Origin: Burkholderia ubonensis subsp. mesacidophila
Lineage (GTDB): Bacteria; Pseudomonadota; Gammaproteobacteria; Burkholderiales; Burkholderiaceae
Reading direction: 5' to 3'
Assembly (NCBI RefSeq): GCF_002097715.1
Contig: NZ_CP020739.1
Coordinates: forward strand, 310,001-374,000
DNA length: 64,000 nucleotides
The notes below the pieces were generated by a model. It was not told where the DNA came from and searched no databases. It saw nothing but the letters and a program-made list of their open reading frames with translations. Every line of letters begins with the position of its first letter. Position 1 is the stretch's first letter. Positions 18,072 to 26,899 of the stretch are shown here, piece by piece. The position numbers were made by a program, and so were the translations under genes.

Positions 18072-18761
18072 ATGGATCTCAGAGAAATCGTCCTTTGTCT
18101 TGCCAGTATCCTGCTGGCGTCGACCACCGGCATCTACGGTGTGAAGTTCCTCAGGAGGCGCAACTATCTGCTCGGGATCGAGTGGCTGGTCGTCACGGTA
18201 TCCGCGTCGAATGCGCTGCTCTTCTTCGCGACCGGCTCGCCGTTTTGCTACGGCGTCTCGCACTTCCTGGATGCGTTTTCCCGCGGCTTCGGCATGCCGG
18301 TGATCGCCGTTGCGGGCCTGATGGCCGTGACCCACCACTACAAGCCGTCGGTTCGTCAGGACGTCATCCTGTTCGGGGTCGCCGTCGTGGGCACGACCAT
18401 CCTGATGACGACCGATTTCATCGACGGGATTCTCCCGTACTTCTACGTCGTGATGTGGACGCTGCTGGCGCTTTATCTTGCGTACTTCGTCAAGCGGCTG
18501 CTGAACGCGGGACAGACGTTCCATGCGCTGACCACGCTCGTGGCGCTGGTTTCGTCGCTGGCCATTGCGTATATCTACGATTTCTACAAGATCCCGGGAG
18601 AGGAGCACAACATCGTGTTCAACTTCTACACGCTTGCGCTGCTCACGTGGTCTTACCTGGTCGTGTCCCTCTCTCACGCCTATTGGGCGCTGGAGATGGC
18701 GTCAAAGCCCGTCATGGGCGAAACGGGGATTAGCTTCGTTCACCAAAACAGGTCGACATAA
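18072..18761 (+). CDS. Seven-helix integral membrane protein of unknown function
   Basis: This 229-residue protein has about seven hydrophobic segments (near residues 5-24, 33-53, 65-86, 98-116, 121-144, 152-172 and 185-208) and short loops. No transporter or enzyme motif is recognised. Histidines occur in or near several helices (GVSHFLDAF, VTHHYK, QTFHAL, SLSHAYW), which could matter for heme or proton chemistry, though this is speculative. It sits between cytochrome c and a TetR gene in the first operon and has no copy in the second amine-dehydrogenase set. The start follows GGAGTCTAGTC. Confidence 0.75.
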   Translation: MDLREIVLCLASILLASTTGIYGVKFLRRRNYLLGIEWLVVTVSASNALLFFATGSPFCYGVSHFLDAFSRGFGMPVIAVAGLMAVTHHYKPSVRQDVILFGVAVVGTTILMTTDFIDGILPYFYVVMWTLLALYLAYFVKRLLNAGQTFHALTTLVALVSSLAIAYIYDFYKIPGEEHNIVFNFYTLALLTWSYLVVSLSHAYWALEMASKPVMGETGISFVHQNRST

Positions 18762-18786
18762 CTAATGTGAAGTGCTGCAGAGAAGA

Positions 18787-19455
18787 ATGATGGATCAACC
18801 CTCGCACCTGGTCGGCGATTCGCGATCCGTGCCCGCGGCAACGAAGCGCTTGAACCGCGCACAGAGCAGGAACCAGACACGCGAACGTCTGCTGAGCGCC
18901 GCACGCACGATCTTCCTGAAGAAGGGCTGCGCTGCCGCGAGCGTCGAGGACATCGCCGTGGAGGCTGGCCACACGCGCGGCGCGTTCTACTCGAACTTCC
19001 GCAGCAAGACGGAACTGTTCGTCGAGTTGCTCGAGCGCGATCACGACGAGGCCATGGCGGAGCTGGAGCGGATCTTCACGGCGGGCGGCACGCGCGACGA
19101 AGTGGAGCGGAAGGTGCTCGCCTACTACCGGCAGCGCTATCGTCGGCACGAGACGTTCCTGATGTGGACGGAGGCGAAACTGCAGGCGGCGCGCGATGTG
19201 CGGTTCCGCACGCCATTCAATGCGTTCATGAGAAAGCGGCAGGAACGGACGACGGCCTGCATCCGCGCGTTCGCGGAGCGCACGCGGGCGCCGCTGCGGC
19301 TGCCGGCGGAAGTGCTGGCGCTGGGCCTGATGGAGCTGTGCGACGGCGTGCAGTCTCGTTATGCGGTCGATCCGCAATGCGTGACGAACGCGCTGGCCGA
19401 CGCGGTGCTGGCCGGTTTCTTTGCCTGTACGGTATTCGATCGCGTGCCCGAGTGA
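18787..19455 (+). CDS. TetR-family transcriptional regulator 1
   Basis: This 222-residue regulator has an N-terminal TetR helix-turn-helix (about residues 28-75: RERLLSAARTIFLKKGCAAA, VEDIAVEAGHTRGAFYSNFRSK) and an all-helical ligand domain. The ATG at 18787 is preferred over a GTG at 18772. It is the last gene of the first operon, so it would be autoregulated by the promoter element at 15713. It is one of two TetR proteins in the cluster, and one of the two subtypes of the four-copy promoter element may be its operator. Its ligand may be a CoA ester or the pathway amine. Confidence 0.9.
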   Translation: MMDQPSHLVGDSRSVPAATKRLNRAQSRNQTRERLLSAARTIFLKKGCAAASVEDIAVEAGHTRGAFYSNFRSKTELFVELLERDHDEAMAELERIFTAGGTRDEVERKVLAYYRQRYRRHETFLMWTEAKLQAARDVRFRTPFNAFMRKRQERTTACIRAFAERTRAPLRLPAEVLALGLMELCDGVQSRYAVDPQCVTNALADAVLAGFFACTVFDRVPE

Positions 19456-19523
19456 TTGCGCGCCGTGTCGGCGGCCGCCGTCCGCCTTGCCCGTTCTTGC
19501 CGCTCGATCCGCAAGCCGGGCAG

Positions 19524-19550
19524 GACAGGGAATACCCCGTCTTTTTCTTT
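19524..19550 (+). terminator. Terminator-like hairpin, cassette copy 2
   Basis: GACAGGG (19524-19530) and CCCCGTC (19535-19541) pair with one A-C mismatch around AATA, followed by TTTTTCTTT. It lies 68 bases after the TetR 1 stop and is a diverged copy of the hairpin at 15670. Confidence 0.7.
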
Positions 19551-19560
19551 GCCTATGTTT

Positions 19561-19596
19561 TTGTCACTATGACCTAACATTGTCACAGTGTTCTAA
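19561..19596 (+). promoter_or_regulatory. Conserved promoter/operator element, copy 2 (subtype II)
   Basis: TTGTCACTATGACCTAACATTG begins the element (read in two parts: TTGTCAC, then TATGACCTAACATTG), with TTCTAA at 19591-19596 at the same 23-base offset as in the other copies. The inner part AACATTGT-C-ACAGTGTT is a near-perfect 8+8 inverted repeat, a good candidate TetR operator. It lies about 60 bases before the dioxygenase start. Confidence 0.65.
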
Positions 19597-19654
19597 GAGG
19601 GGCGGCCTGACGCACACGTGACCGGGCTGACATTTCACTAACAGGAGATGACCG

Positions 19655-20488
19655 ATGGATGAAGCCAAGCGCAAGGCCTTCGCAGAGGACGGAGCGGTTC
19701 TGATCGAAGGCGTGCTCAACGAGGAACAGCTCGCCGCATGCCGTGCGGCATTCGACTGGGGTATCGAGAATCCCGGGCCGATGGCCTCCAGCATCCTCGA
19801 CGGCACGGTGGCCAAGTCGCATGTCGACAACGCCAATCCGTACGCGAAGGAGCGGCTCGACGACCTGGTCAGCCAACTGCCGCTCGGCAAGCTGTTCGCC
19901 GATCTGTGGGGCTCGAAGAACGTCTGGTTTTTCGCCGAGGAGCTCTTCCTGAAGAAGGGCGGCAAGGGCGCGCGCTCGCTGTGGCACCAGGACACGTCGT
20001 ACCTGCCGTGGCAAGGGATGCACTTCGGCAACGCATGGATCAGCTTCGAGGCCGTGCCGAAGCGCAATGCGCTGGAGATTGTCCGCGGCTCGCATCGCGG
20101 CACGCGCCATGACGGCACCACGTTCCAGAACGCCGACGATCCCACCGAGCCGCTGCATGGCGGCGGCGTGTGGCCGCGCATGCCGGATATCGAAGCCGAG
20201 CGCCGCGCCGACCCGAATGCCTACGACGTCATGTCGTGGGCGACGAAGCCGGGCGACGTGCTGCTGCTGCATCCCGGCGTGCTGCATGGCGGCGGAGTGG
20301 TCGATCCTGAGTTTCCGGACCGCCACACGCTCGTGCTGCGTTTCTTCGGCGACGACGCGACGTTCAGCCCGCTTCCCGAAAACAGCGCCTCGGGCTTCAC
20401 GCCGGCCGGCATCCTGTTCGTCGAGGAACTGGCGTCGCTGAAAGCCGGCGATCCGTTCCGCGCCCCCTGTTTCCGTCAACTCGTCTGA
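19655..20488 (+). CDS. Phytanoyl-CoA dioxygenase family protein (Fe(II)/2-oxoglutarate)
   Basis: This 277-residue cytosolic enzyme of the PhyH fold has the metal-binding HxD (WHQDTSYLPW), a distal His (LLLHPGVLHGGG) and the 2-oxoglutarate Arg (LVLRFFGDD). Members hydroxylate lipid-like or alkaloid-like substrates, with or without CoA. AGGAG precedes the ATG. It is the first gene of the long second operon (19655-30092), so it probably acts early in the pathway by hydroxylating an alkyl carbon. The actual substrate cannot be read from sequence. Confidence 0.87.
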   Translation: MDEAKRKAFAEDGAVLIEGVLNEEQLAACRAAFDWGIENPGPMASSILDGTVAKSHVDNANPYAKERLDDLVSQLPLGKLFADLWGSKNVWFFAEELFLKKGGKGARSLWHQDTSYLPWQGMHFGNAWISFEAVPKRNALEIVRGSHRGTRHDGTTFQNADDPTEPLHGGGVWPRMPDIEAERRADPNAYDVMSWATKPGDVLLLHPGVLHGGGVVDPEFPDRHTLVLRFFGDDATFSPLPENSASGFTPAGILFVEELASLKAGDPFRAPCFRQLV

Positions 20489-20505
20489 ACAAAGAGGTTC
20501 ATCTC

Positions 20506-20919
20506 ATGGCAACCACCAACAAACGTCAATCGATCGTTCCCGCCGCGTTCCAGCCATGGTACGACGCGTACCACTTCGCGCCGGCGACGCGCGTGGGCGA
20601 CACGATCTGGGTGTCCGGCCAGGTCGGCATCGGCGCGGACATGCAACCCGGCAACGGCGTGCAGGAGCAGGCTCGCATCGCGTTCGAATCGCTGAAGATG
20701 ATTCTCGCGGAGGCGGGCGCGAGCCTCGCGGACGTCGTCGAACTGACGACCTACCACACGAACCTGCAGGGCGAAACCGAAGCCTTCGCGGCGATCAAGG
20801 ATGAGTATTTTCCGAACCGCTATCCGTCGTGGACCGCGGTCGGGGTGACGCAGCTCGCGCTGCCCGGCCTGTGCGTCGAGATTCGCGCGGTGGCGGTGGC
20901 CGGGTCCGGCGACGCCTGA
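20506..20919 (+). CDS. RidA/YjgF family protein
   Basis: This 137-residue protein has the RidA signature (IWVSGQVGIG, QARIAFESLKMILAEAGASL, VGVTQLALPGLCVEIRAVAV) and lacks a signal peptide. Classical RidA hydrolyses reactive enamines and imines to ketones plus ammonia, using an Arg in the motif before the C-terminal strand. Here the matching position reads LCVEIRAV, with the Arg in EIRA. It begins 17 bases after the dioxygenase. In a cluster with three amine-type flavoenzymes, hydrolysis of an imine or enamine product is the natural role; this is inferred from context. Confidence 0.88.
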   Translation: MATTNKRQSIVPAAFQPWYDAYHFAPATRVGDTIWVSGQVGIGADMQPGNGVQEQARIAFESLKMILAEAGASLADVVELTTYHTNLQGETEAFAAIKDEYFPNRYPSWTAVGVTQLALPGLCVEIRAVAVAGSGDA

Positions 20920-21198
20920 TCCGGTTTTCCGGCGGTTGGCGCGGCCGGGGCGACATCCGGGCGGGTTGTCGCTCCGGTCTGCATGAAAGGCGGTGCGGGA
21001 TCCGTCAGGGTTGACAGGAAGGAGGACGGAGCGCTTATGGCGTGATGCAGGCGGACTTGAACGCGTAATCTTGAAATATCGCAATCCTGATCGTTGTGAA
21101 CGAAAGGCGCGGCGAACCGGGATGCAGCGGAAGGTTGTCAGGAAGTGGTGCGGTCGGGAAGCCGACCGGCGAATGAATGCGGAATCGGAAGGAGAACC

Positions 21199-22563
21199 AT
21201 GATGAAGATGCACCAGATCGGAGCCGTGTCGGCCATCGCGGCGGCTTTGTTGGTTTTGACCGGGGCGGCCGTCGCGGACGACCTCACGCCGTCGGGCGCC
21301 GAACGCGGCGCGAGCAAGGACGGCGCGGTGCCGGCGTATACGGGCAAGCAGTCGCCCGAGGCTGGCTGGGAGTGGGGGAAGGTGCGTGCCGATTTCTGGA
21401 AGCACAAGAACGAGAAGCCGCTTTATTCCATCGACGCCGCGAACGTCGACAAGTATGCCGACAAGCTTTCGCCGGGCCAGATCGCGCTGATCAAGCAGAA
21501 GAAGGGCTACCGGATGGACGTGTATCCGTCCCATCGCGAATGCCAGCTGCCGGAGGTCGCGGAGCAGAACTCGAAGGCGAATCTGACGGCGGCGAAGCTG
21601 GATTCGAGCGGCGTGAGCCTGGCGTCCGCCGAGTTGCCGGGCGTGGCGTTTCCGCAGCCGAAAAGCGGCGTGGAAGCGATCCTGAACTACGAAATGCGGT
21701 ACCGCGGCGAAGGGGTCGAGTGGGCGCAGACGGTGACCTCCGTTTCCCCGCGACCGGGCGGCAGCGAGTGGATCGACGCGACCGGCCCGCAGACGTACTT
21801 TTTCCCGTCGGCCAAGCTCGGCAAGAACTCGCCGCAGGACGTGAACCAGCTCAGCGCCGCCGTCTACTTCCAGATGAATTCGCCTGCGGCGCTGGCCGGG
21901 CAGGCTTTCGTGCAGCGTCAGTATTTCGACAAGGACTCGGAGACGTACTACTACTTCCCCGGCCAGCGGCGCGTGAGACGCATGCCGGCCTACACGCACG
22001 ATGCGCCGCTGATCGGCTTCGAGAATCAGTATCTGATCGACGAAGGGAACATGGTCAACGGCTCGCTCGACCGGTTCAACTGGAAGCTCGTCGGCAAGAA
22101 GGAAATGATCGTGCCGTACAACGCGTTCGGCATGTACAAGTACAAGAGCAACCTGCGCGACGTCGCCACGCCTGACGGCATCGCTGCGGCCAGCCGGCGC
22201 TACGAGACGCACCGCGTCTGGGTCGTCGAGGCGACGGTCAAGCCGAGCGCGCGCCACGTCGCGTCGAAGAAGGTGTTCTATCTGGACGAGGACAGCTGGC
22301 TCGCGCTCGTCGGCGAGGACTACGACGCGCAGGGCAAGCTGTGGAAGGTGCGCGAAAGCTACCCGATTCCGGTATGGGAGCTCGGCGGAACCTGCGACAA
22401 CGAGCCGCTCGCGCAGTACGACATGATCAACGGCCGTTACGTATTCGACGCGTCGTCCATCGGCCAGGGCAAGGACATTCGCTATTACGAGAAGGCCAGC
22501 GATCCGCGCTTCAAGACCGATTTCTACTCGGCTGAATCGCTGCGCTCGGTCAGCGAGCGCTGA
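21199..22563 (+). CDS. DUF1329 outer-membrane-associated lipid-handling protein
   Basis: This 454-residue protein has a signal peptide (to about residue 28, AAVADD) and the DUF1329 fold, a relative of LolA/LolB-type lipid carriers. YEMRYRGEGVEW and the repeated Tyr-rich block YYYFPGQRRVRRMP are typical. AAGGAG precedes ATG 21199. The 279-bp gap from RidA contains a possible TTGACA at 21011-21016, so an internal promoter is possible. DUF1329 genes are often followed by DUF1302 and MMPL genes, as here, and the set is thought to move hydrophobic compounds through the envelope. Confidence 0.88.
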   Translation: MMKMHQIGAVSAIAAALLVLTGAAVADDLTPSGAERGASKDGAVPAYTGKQSPEAGWEWGKVRADFWKHKNEKPLYSIDAANVDKYADKLSPGQIALIKQKKGYRMDVYPSHRECQLPEVAEQNSKANLTAAKLDSSGVSLASAELPGVAFPQPKSGVEAILNYEMRYRGEGVEWAQTVTSVSPRPGGSEWIDATGPQTYFFPSAKLGKNSPQDVNQLSAAVYFQMNSPAALAGQAFVQRQYFDKDSETYYYFPGQRRVRRMPAYTHDAPLIGFENQYLIDEGNMVNGSLDRFNWKLVGKKEMIVPYNAFGMYKYKSNLRDVATPDGIAAASRRYETHRVWVVEATVKPSARHVASKKVFYLDEDSWLALVGEDYDAQGKLWKVRESYPIPVWELGGTCDNEPLAQYDMINGRYVFDASSIGQGKDIRYYEKASDPRFKTDFYSAESLRSVSER

Positions 22564-22645
22564 AGGCAAGGTCGTTCAATACATAAATAGAACAGCCGAC
22601 GTGCGCTGACGCGCCGTCGGCCTCCAGGTTTGGGTGAGGTGGGCG

Positions 22646-24490
22646 ATGAAAGCGAAGATGATCGTTAGGCATGCTACGGTTTCGATTGCTGTTCTGGGTG
22701 CGGCCACGTCGAGCGCATACGGCTATGAGTTCACGACGGGGTTCAACGATCTCCAGGGATCGTGGGTGACCAATCTGACGGCAGGCATGGGGATCCGGAC
22801 CAAGAACCCGAGCTGCTCGCTGACCGGTGATCCGAACGCCCACGGCTGCGGCGCGGCGGCCAATACCAACCAGTGGGGATTCGCCGACAACGGCGACCTG
22901 AACTACCGCAAGGGGCAGCCGTTCAGCACGTATATCAGCGCGACCAGCGAGCTGCTGCTGAAGATGCCGAGCGAAGGGCTGAAGTTCATGGTGCGCGGCA
23001 CCGGGATGTACGATTTCATGGCGAAGAACACCGATCGCACGCCGCTGTCGAGCACCGCGGCGGCGCAGGTGGTCTACAACGCGCAATTGCTCGACCTGTG
23101 GGCGGAGAAGGATTTCACGATCGGCGGGCGCAATGCGCACGTGCGGCTCGGCAACCAGGTGATCAACTGGGGCGAGAGCATGTTCGCGCAGAACGGCATC
23201 AATTCGACCAATTCGCTCGACACCCAGAAGCTGCTGATTCCGGGCTCGCAGCTCAAGCAGGCGCTGCTGCCGGCGCCGATGCTGAGCTTTGCCGCCGACC
23301 TGTCCCACGGCTTCAGCACCGAGGCGTACTACCAGTTCCAGTGGAACGGCAACCGCTATCCGCCGGTCGGCTCGTACTGGTCGATCACGAACAGCTTCGG
23401 CCGCGGCGCGGAGCCGTTCACGGTCAACACGAACAACCTCAACGTGGCCGGCCCGAGCGCGGGCACGATCGCGAACGCGATCGGCGGGCAGGGCGCGGCA
23501 GGCAATCAGGGCACGCTAGACGGGATCAAGAACGGCCTCGTCAACGGCACCTTCGCCGGGCCGCCGTTCAACGACATCGGCATTCCGGTCTCGACGCAGC
23601 TGCCGGCGAAGTACCGGCCGCAGTTCGGCGTGAAGTTCAACTACTCGCCGAGCTCGTTCGACGCGAACTTCGCGTTCTACTACGAGAACTACATCGACAA
23701 GTCGCCGGTGCTGGCCTCGCTGGCGAACGGCACGTCGCAGTGGTCGTATCTCGGCAGCCGCCAGCTGTTCGGCGTCAGCGCGAACTTCGGGCTGGGCCCG
23801 TGGGCGATCGGCACCGAGCTGTCGTACCGGCCGCGCGACGCCGTCGCGCTGTCGAGCTGCTTCGGCGCCGGCGGTCCGCTCGACCTGAACACGAACGCCG
23901 TGCAGGGCATCAACTGCAAGCAGTGGGCCGACAAGAAGAAGTTCCAGCTCGACGTCAACGGCCTGCTGGCGCTGACTCGCAGCGAGTACCCGTTCCTCAA
24001 GCTGCTCGGCGCGGATACCGCCAACCTGACATGGGAACTGACGTGGATCCATTACCCGGGCCTGAACGCCAACGGCGTCACGCGCACGATCGACGGGCAG
24101 ACCGTCACGCAGGTGCCGGCGGCCGGCTATCTGCCGTGGCTGAACAACGCGTCGGGGCTCGGCTATCCGATCGTGGCGGCGCAGGGCACCGCGAGCTCGG
24201 TGGGCGCGACGATCGATTTCAACTGGACCTATGACGGAACGCTGATCCACGGCTGGCAGGTCACGCCCGGCGTGACCTTCTCCGACGGGCTGTACGGCTA
24301 CACGCCGACGTTCACGGGGAACTACATGCAGGGCGCGAAATCGGTGAACGTCTACGTGCTGTTCAACAAGAATCCGCCCACCTGGCAGGCGGGCATCAAC
24401 TTCACGGCGTTCTTCGGCGGGCACCAGACGGTCGGGCAGCCGTACGCGGATCGCAATTTCGTCGGGCTGTTCGTCACCCGGAATTTCTGA
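22646..24490 (+). CDS. DUF1302 outer-membrane porin-like protein
   Basis: This 614-residue protein has a signal peptide (about residues 1-25, SSAYG-YEF) and then many alternating polar/hydrophobic strands rich in aromatic residues and Asn/Gly. It ends in Phe (FVGLFVTRNF), as outer-membrane beta-barrels do. The family is DUF1302. GGTGAGG precedes ATG 22646. It is the probable outer-membrane channel for the hydrophobic substrate of the cluster, working with the DUF1329 protein before it and the MMPL protein after it. Confidence 0.9.
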   Translation: MKAKMIVRHATVSIAVLGAATSSAYGYEFTTGFNDLQGSWVTNLTAGMGIRTKNPSCSLTGDPNAHGCGAAANTNQWGFADNGDLNYRKGQPFSTYISATSELLLKMPSEGLKFMVRGTGMYDFMAKNTDRTPLSSTAAAQVVYNAQLLDLWAEKDFTIGGRNAHVRLGNQVINWGESMFAQNGINSTNSLDTQKLLIPGSQLKQALLPAPMLSFAADLSHGFSTEAYYQFQWNGNRYPPVGSYWSITNSFGRGAEPFTVNTNNLNVAGPSAGTIANAIGGQGAAGNQGTLDGIKNGLVNGTFAGPPFNDIGIPVSTQLPAKYRPQFGVKFNYSPSSFDANFAFYYENYIDKSPVLASLANGTSQWSYLGSRQLFGVSANFGLGPWAIGTELSYRPRDAVALSSCFGAGGPLDLNTNAVQGINCKQWADKKKFQLDVNGLLALTRSEYPFLKLLGADTANLTWELTWIHYPGLNANGVTRTIDGQTVTQVPAAGYLPWLNNASGLGYPIVAAQGTASSVGATIDFNWTYDGTLIHGWQVTPGVTFSDGLYGYTPTFTGNYMQGAKSVNVYVLFNKNPPTWQAGINFTAFFGGHQTVGQPYADRNFVGLFVTRNF

Positions 24491-24507
24491 GTTGAAGGGG
24501 GCATGCT

Positions 24508-26868
24508 GTGCTCAATCGTCTAGTCAGCCGTCTGGAACGGTTCTTCTTCGGCCATCGTGCGTTCGTGCTCGTCGCGATCGGCCTGTTCACCGCCGTCATG
24601 GCCGTGTTCGCCGTGCAGTTGCGGATGGACGCCGGCTTCGAGAAGCAGATGCCGATCGGCCATGAATACATCCAAACATTCCAGAAGTACCGGGCCGACC
24701 TGCTCGGCGCGAACCGGATCACCGTCGTCGTGCGCGCCCGGAAAGGTTCGATCTGGACACCCGACGGATTGACGCGGCTGTACAAGGTGACGCAGGCGGT
24801 CACCTACCTGCCGAACGTGGACCGGATCGGCGTGCGCTCGCTGTGGACGCCGAACGCGTTCGTCAACGAGATCACCGACGAAGGGTTCCGCGCAGAGCCG
24901 ATCATCTCGGGCAACATCACCCCCGACCAGCTGACGCCCGGGATCGTCACGAAGATCCGCCATGCGACGACGCTCGGCGGCTACGTCGGCACGCTCGTCT
25001 CGCACGAAGAAGACAGCGCGATGATCACGGCCGAGCTGAACGAGCGCGATCGCGCGGGCAAGGTGCTCGACTACGTCGCGTTCAACCACCTGCTCGAACA
25101 GCAGATCCGCAAGCCGTTCGAGGATGCCGGCTACGAGATCCAGATCATCGGTTTCGCGAAGCAGATCGGCGACATCGCCGACGGCGCGAAGGCCGTGCTC
25201 GGCTTCTGCGCGATCGCTTTGTTGCTCACCGCGCTGGCTGTCTACTGGTACTGCCATTCGCTGCGCTTCACGGTGCTGCTGATCCTCTGCTCGCTGACGT
25301 CGCTCGTCTGGCAGTTCGGCACGCTGAAGCTGTTGGGCTTCGGCCTCGATCCGCTCGCGGTGCTGGTGCCGTTCCTGGTGTTCGCGATCGGCGTGTCGCA
25401 CGGCGTGCAGCAGGTCAACTTCATCGTGCGCGAGATCTCGCACGGGCACAGCTCGTATGAAGCGGCGCGCCGCAGCTTCAGCGGCCTGCTGATTCCGGGC
25501 GTGCTGGCGCTCATCACCGCATTCGTGTCGTTCATCACGCTGCTGCTGATTCCGATCCCGATGGTGCGCGAGCTCGCGATCACCGCATCGCTCGGCGTCG
25601 CATACAAGATCGTCACGAACCTGATCCTGCTGCCGGTCGCGGCATCGTGCTTCAACTTCAAGAAGACCTATGCCGACAACTCGCTGAAGCGCGCGCAGCA
25701 GCGCGCCAGGCCGCTGCGCGTGCTGGCGAAGGTGGCCGAACCGAAATATGCGGGCCTCACGCTCGGACTGACGCTGGTGGTGTTCGCGATCGCGGCGTGG
25801 CAAAGCCGCGACCGCGTGATCGGCACGCTGCAGCCGGGCGCGCCGGAGCTGCGCGCGGATGCGCGCTTCAACCGCGACGCGACGTCGATCGCGGGCAGCT
25901 ACGACATGGGCCTCGACTGGCTGACGGTCGCGATCGAGTCGAGCGGCAAGGCGTGCGACAACCCGGCGGTCGGGCTGTATGAGGACGAGTTTTCCGCCGC
26001 GATGCGCACCGAGCCGGGCGTCGTATCGGTGCAGTCGTATGCCGGCATGCTGCGCACCTACAACCAGGGCTATAACGAAGACTTTCCGAAGATGAACGTC
26101 GTGCCGATCGACCCGGAGAACTACGGCGCGGTGTCGGTGGACACTGGCCGGATCAAGGGCTTCATGAAAGCCGACTGCAGCATGACGGCCGTGCACCTGT
26201 TCCTCACCGATCACAAGGCGACGACGATCAACCGGATTCTCGACGACGTGAAGCAATACCGCGCGTCGCATGCGTTCCCGGGGATCACCGTCCGTCTCGC
26301 CGCGGGCAATGCGGGCGTGCTCGCCGCCACCAACGACGAAGTGGCGAAGAGCGAGCTGCCGATGATGCTGTACGTGTACGCGGCGATCCTGATCCTCGTA
26401 TTCCTCGCGTACCGCGACTGGCGCGCAATGCTCGCGTGCTGCCTGCCGCTGTCGGTGGCGACCTTCATCGGCTACGGGTTCATGAAGGAACTGCAGATCG
26501 GGCTGACGGTGGCGACGCTGCCGGTGATGGTGCTGGCCGTCGGCATCGGCGTCGACTACGCGTTCTACATCTACAACCGGCTGCAGGTGCATCTGGCGGG
26601 CGGCCAGACCATCGTGAAGGCGGTGCAGCACGCGATGCTCGAGGTGGGCGTGGCGACGATCTTCACGGCGATCACGCTGGCGATCGGCGTGGCGACGTGG
26701 AGCTTCTCGGCGCTGAAGTTCCAGGCCGACATGGGCAAGCTGCTGGCGTTCATGTTCGTCGTGAACCTGCTGATGGCGATGACCGCGTTGCCGGCGCTCG
26801 CCTCGGTGCTGGAACGCTGGTTCCCGCGCCGCAAGCCGGCGCGCGCGCCGGGCCTGTTCAGCCATTGA
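24508..26868 (+). CDS. MMPL/RND-superfamily lipid-type transporter
   Basis: This 786-residue inner-membrane protein starts with GTG. It has two repeats of one helix, a large periplasmic loop (about residues 45-230 and 430-605) and five helices, giving about 12 helices as in the MMPL/HAE-2 family. Sterol-sensing-like segments PFLVFAIGVSHGVQQ and LAVGIGVDYAFYIYNRL carry the charged or polar residues of the proton path. Unlike the pump at 10898 it has no adaptor gene. Position after DUF1329/DUF1302 suggests movement of a hydrophobic substrate between membrane and periplasm; the direction is unknown. The last residues are basic. Confidence 0.9.
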   Translation: MLNRLVSRLERFFFGHRAFVLVAIGLFTAVMAVFAVQLRMDAGFEKQMPIGHEYIQTFQKYRADLLGANRITVVVRARKGSIWTPDGLTRLYKVTQAVTYLPNVDRIGVRSLWTPNAFVNEITDEGFRAEPIISGNITPDQLTPGIVTKIRHATTLGGYVGTLVSHEEDSAMITAELNERDRAGKVLDYVAFNHLLEQQIRKPFEDAGYEIQIIGFAKQIGDIADGAKAVLGFCAIALLLTALAVYWYCHSLRFTVLLILCSLTSLVWQFGTLKLLGFGLDPLAVLVPFLVFAIGVSHGVQQVNFIVREISHGHSSYEAARRSFSGLLIPGVLALITAFVSFITLLLIPIPMVRELAITASLGVAYKIVTNLILLPVAASCFNFKKTYADNSLKRAQQRARPLRVLAKVAEPKYAGLTLGLTLVVFAIAAWQSRDRVIGTLQPGAPELRADARFNRDATSIAGSYDMGLDWLTVAIESSGKACDNPAVGLYEDEFSAAMRTEPGVVSVQSYAGMLRTYNQGYNEDFPKMNVVPIDPENYGAVSVDTGRIKGFMKADCSMTAVHLFLTDHKATTINRILDDVKQYRASHAFPGITVRLAAGNAGVLAATNDEVAKSELPMMLYVYAAILILVFLAYRDWRAMLACCLPLSVATFIGYGFMKELQIGLTVATLPVMVLAVGIGVDYAFYIYNRLQVHLAGGQTIVKAVQHAMLEVGVATIFTAITLAIGVATWSFSALKFQADMGKLLAFMFVVNLLMAMTALPALASVLERWFPRRKPARAPGLFSH

Positions 26869-26899
26869 CGCCCGCGAACCCTTCGACAGAGACACTGCC

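Noticed and set aside
22595..22621. Seven-bp hairpin between the DUF1329 and DUF1302 genes as a terminator
   Set aside because: No T-run follows and the two genes form a recurrent functional pair, so termination there is unlikely; it may be a weak mRNA structure.
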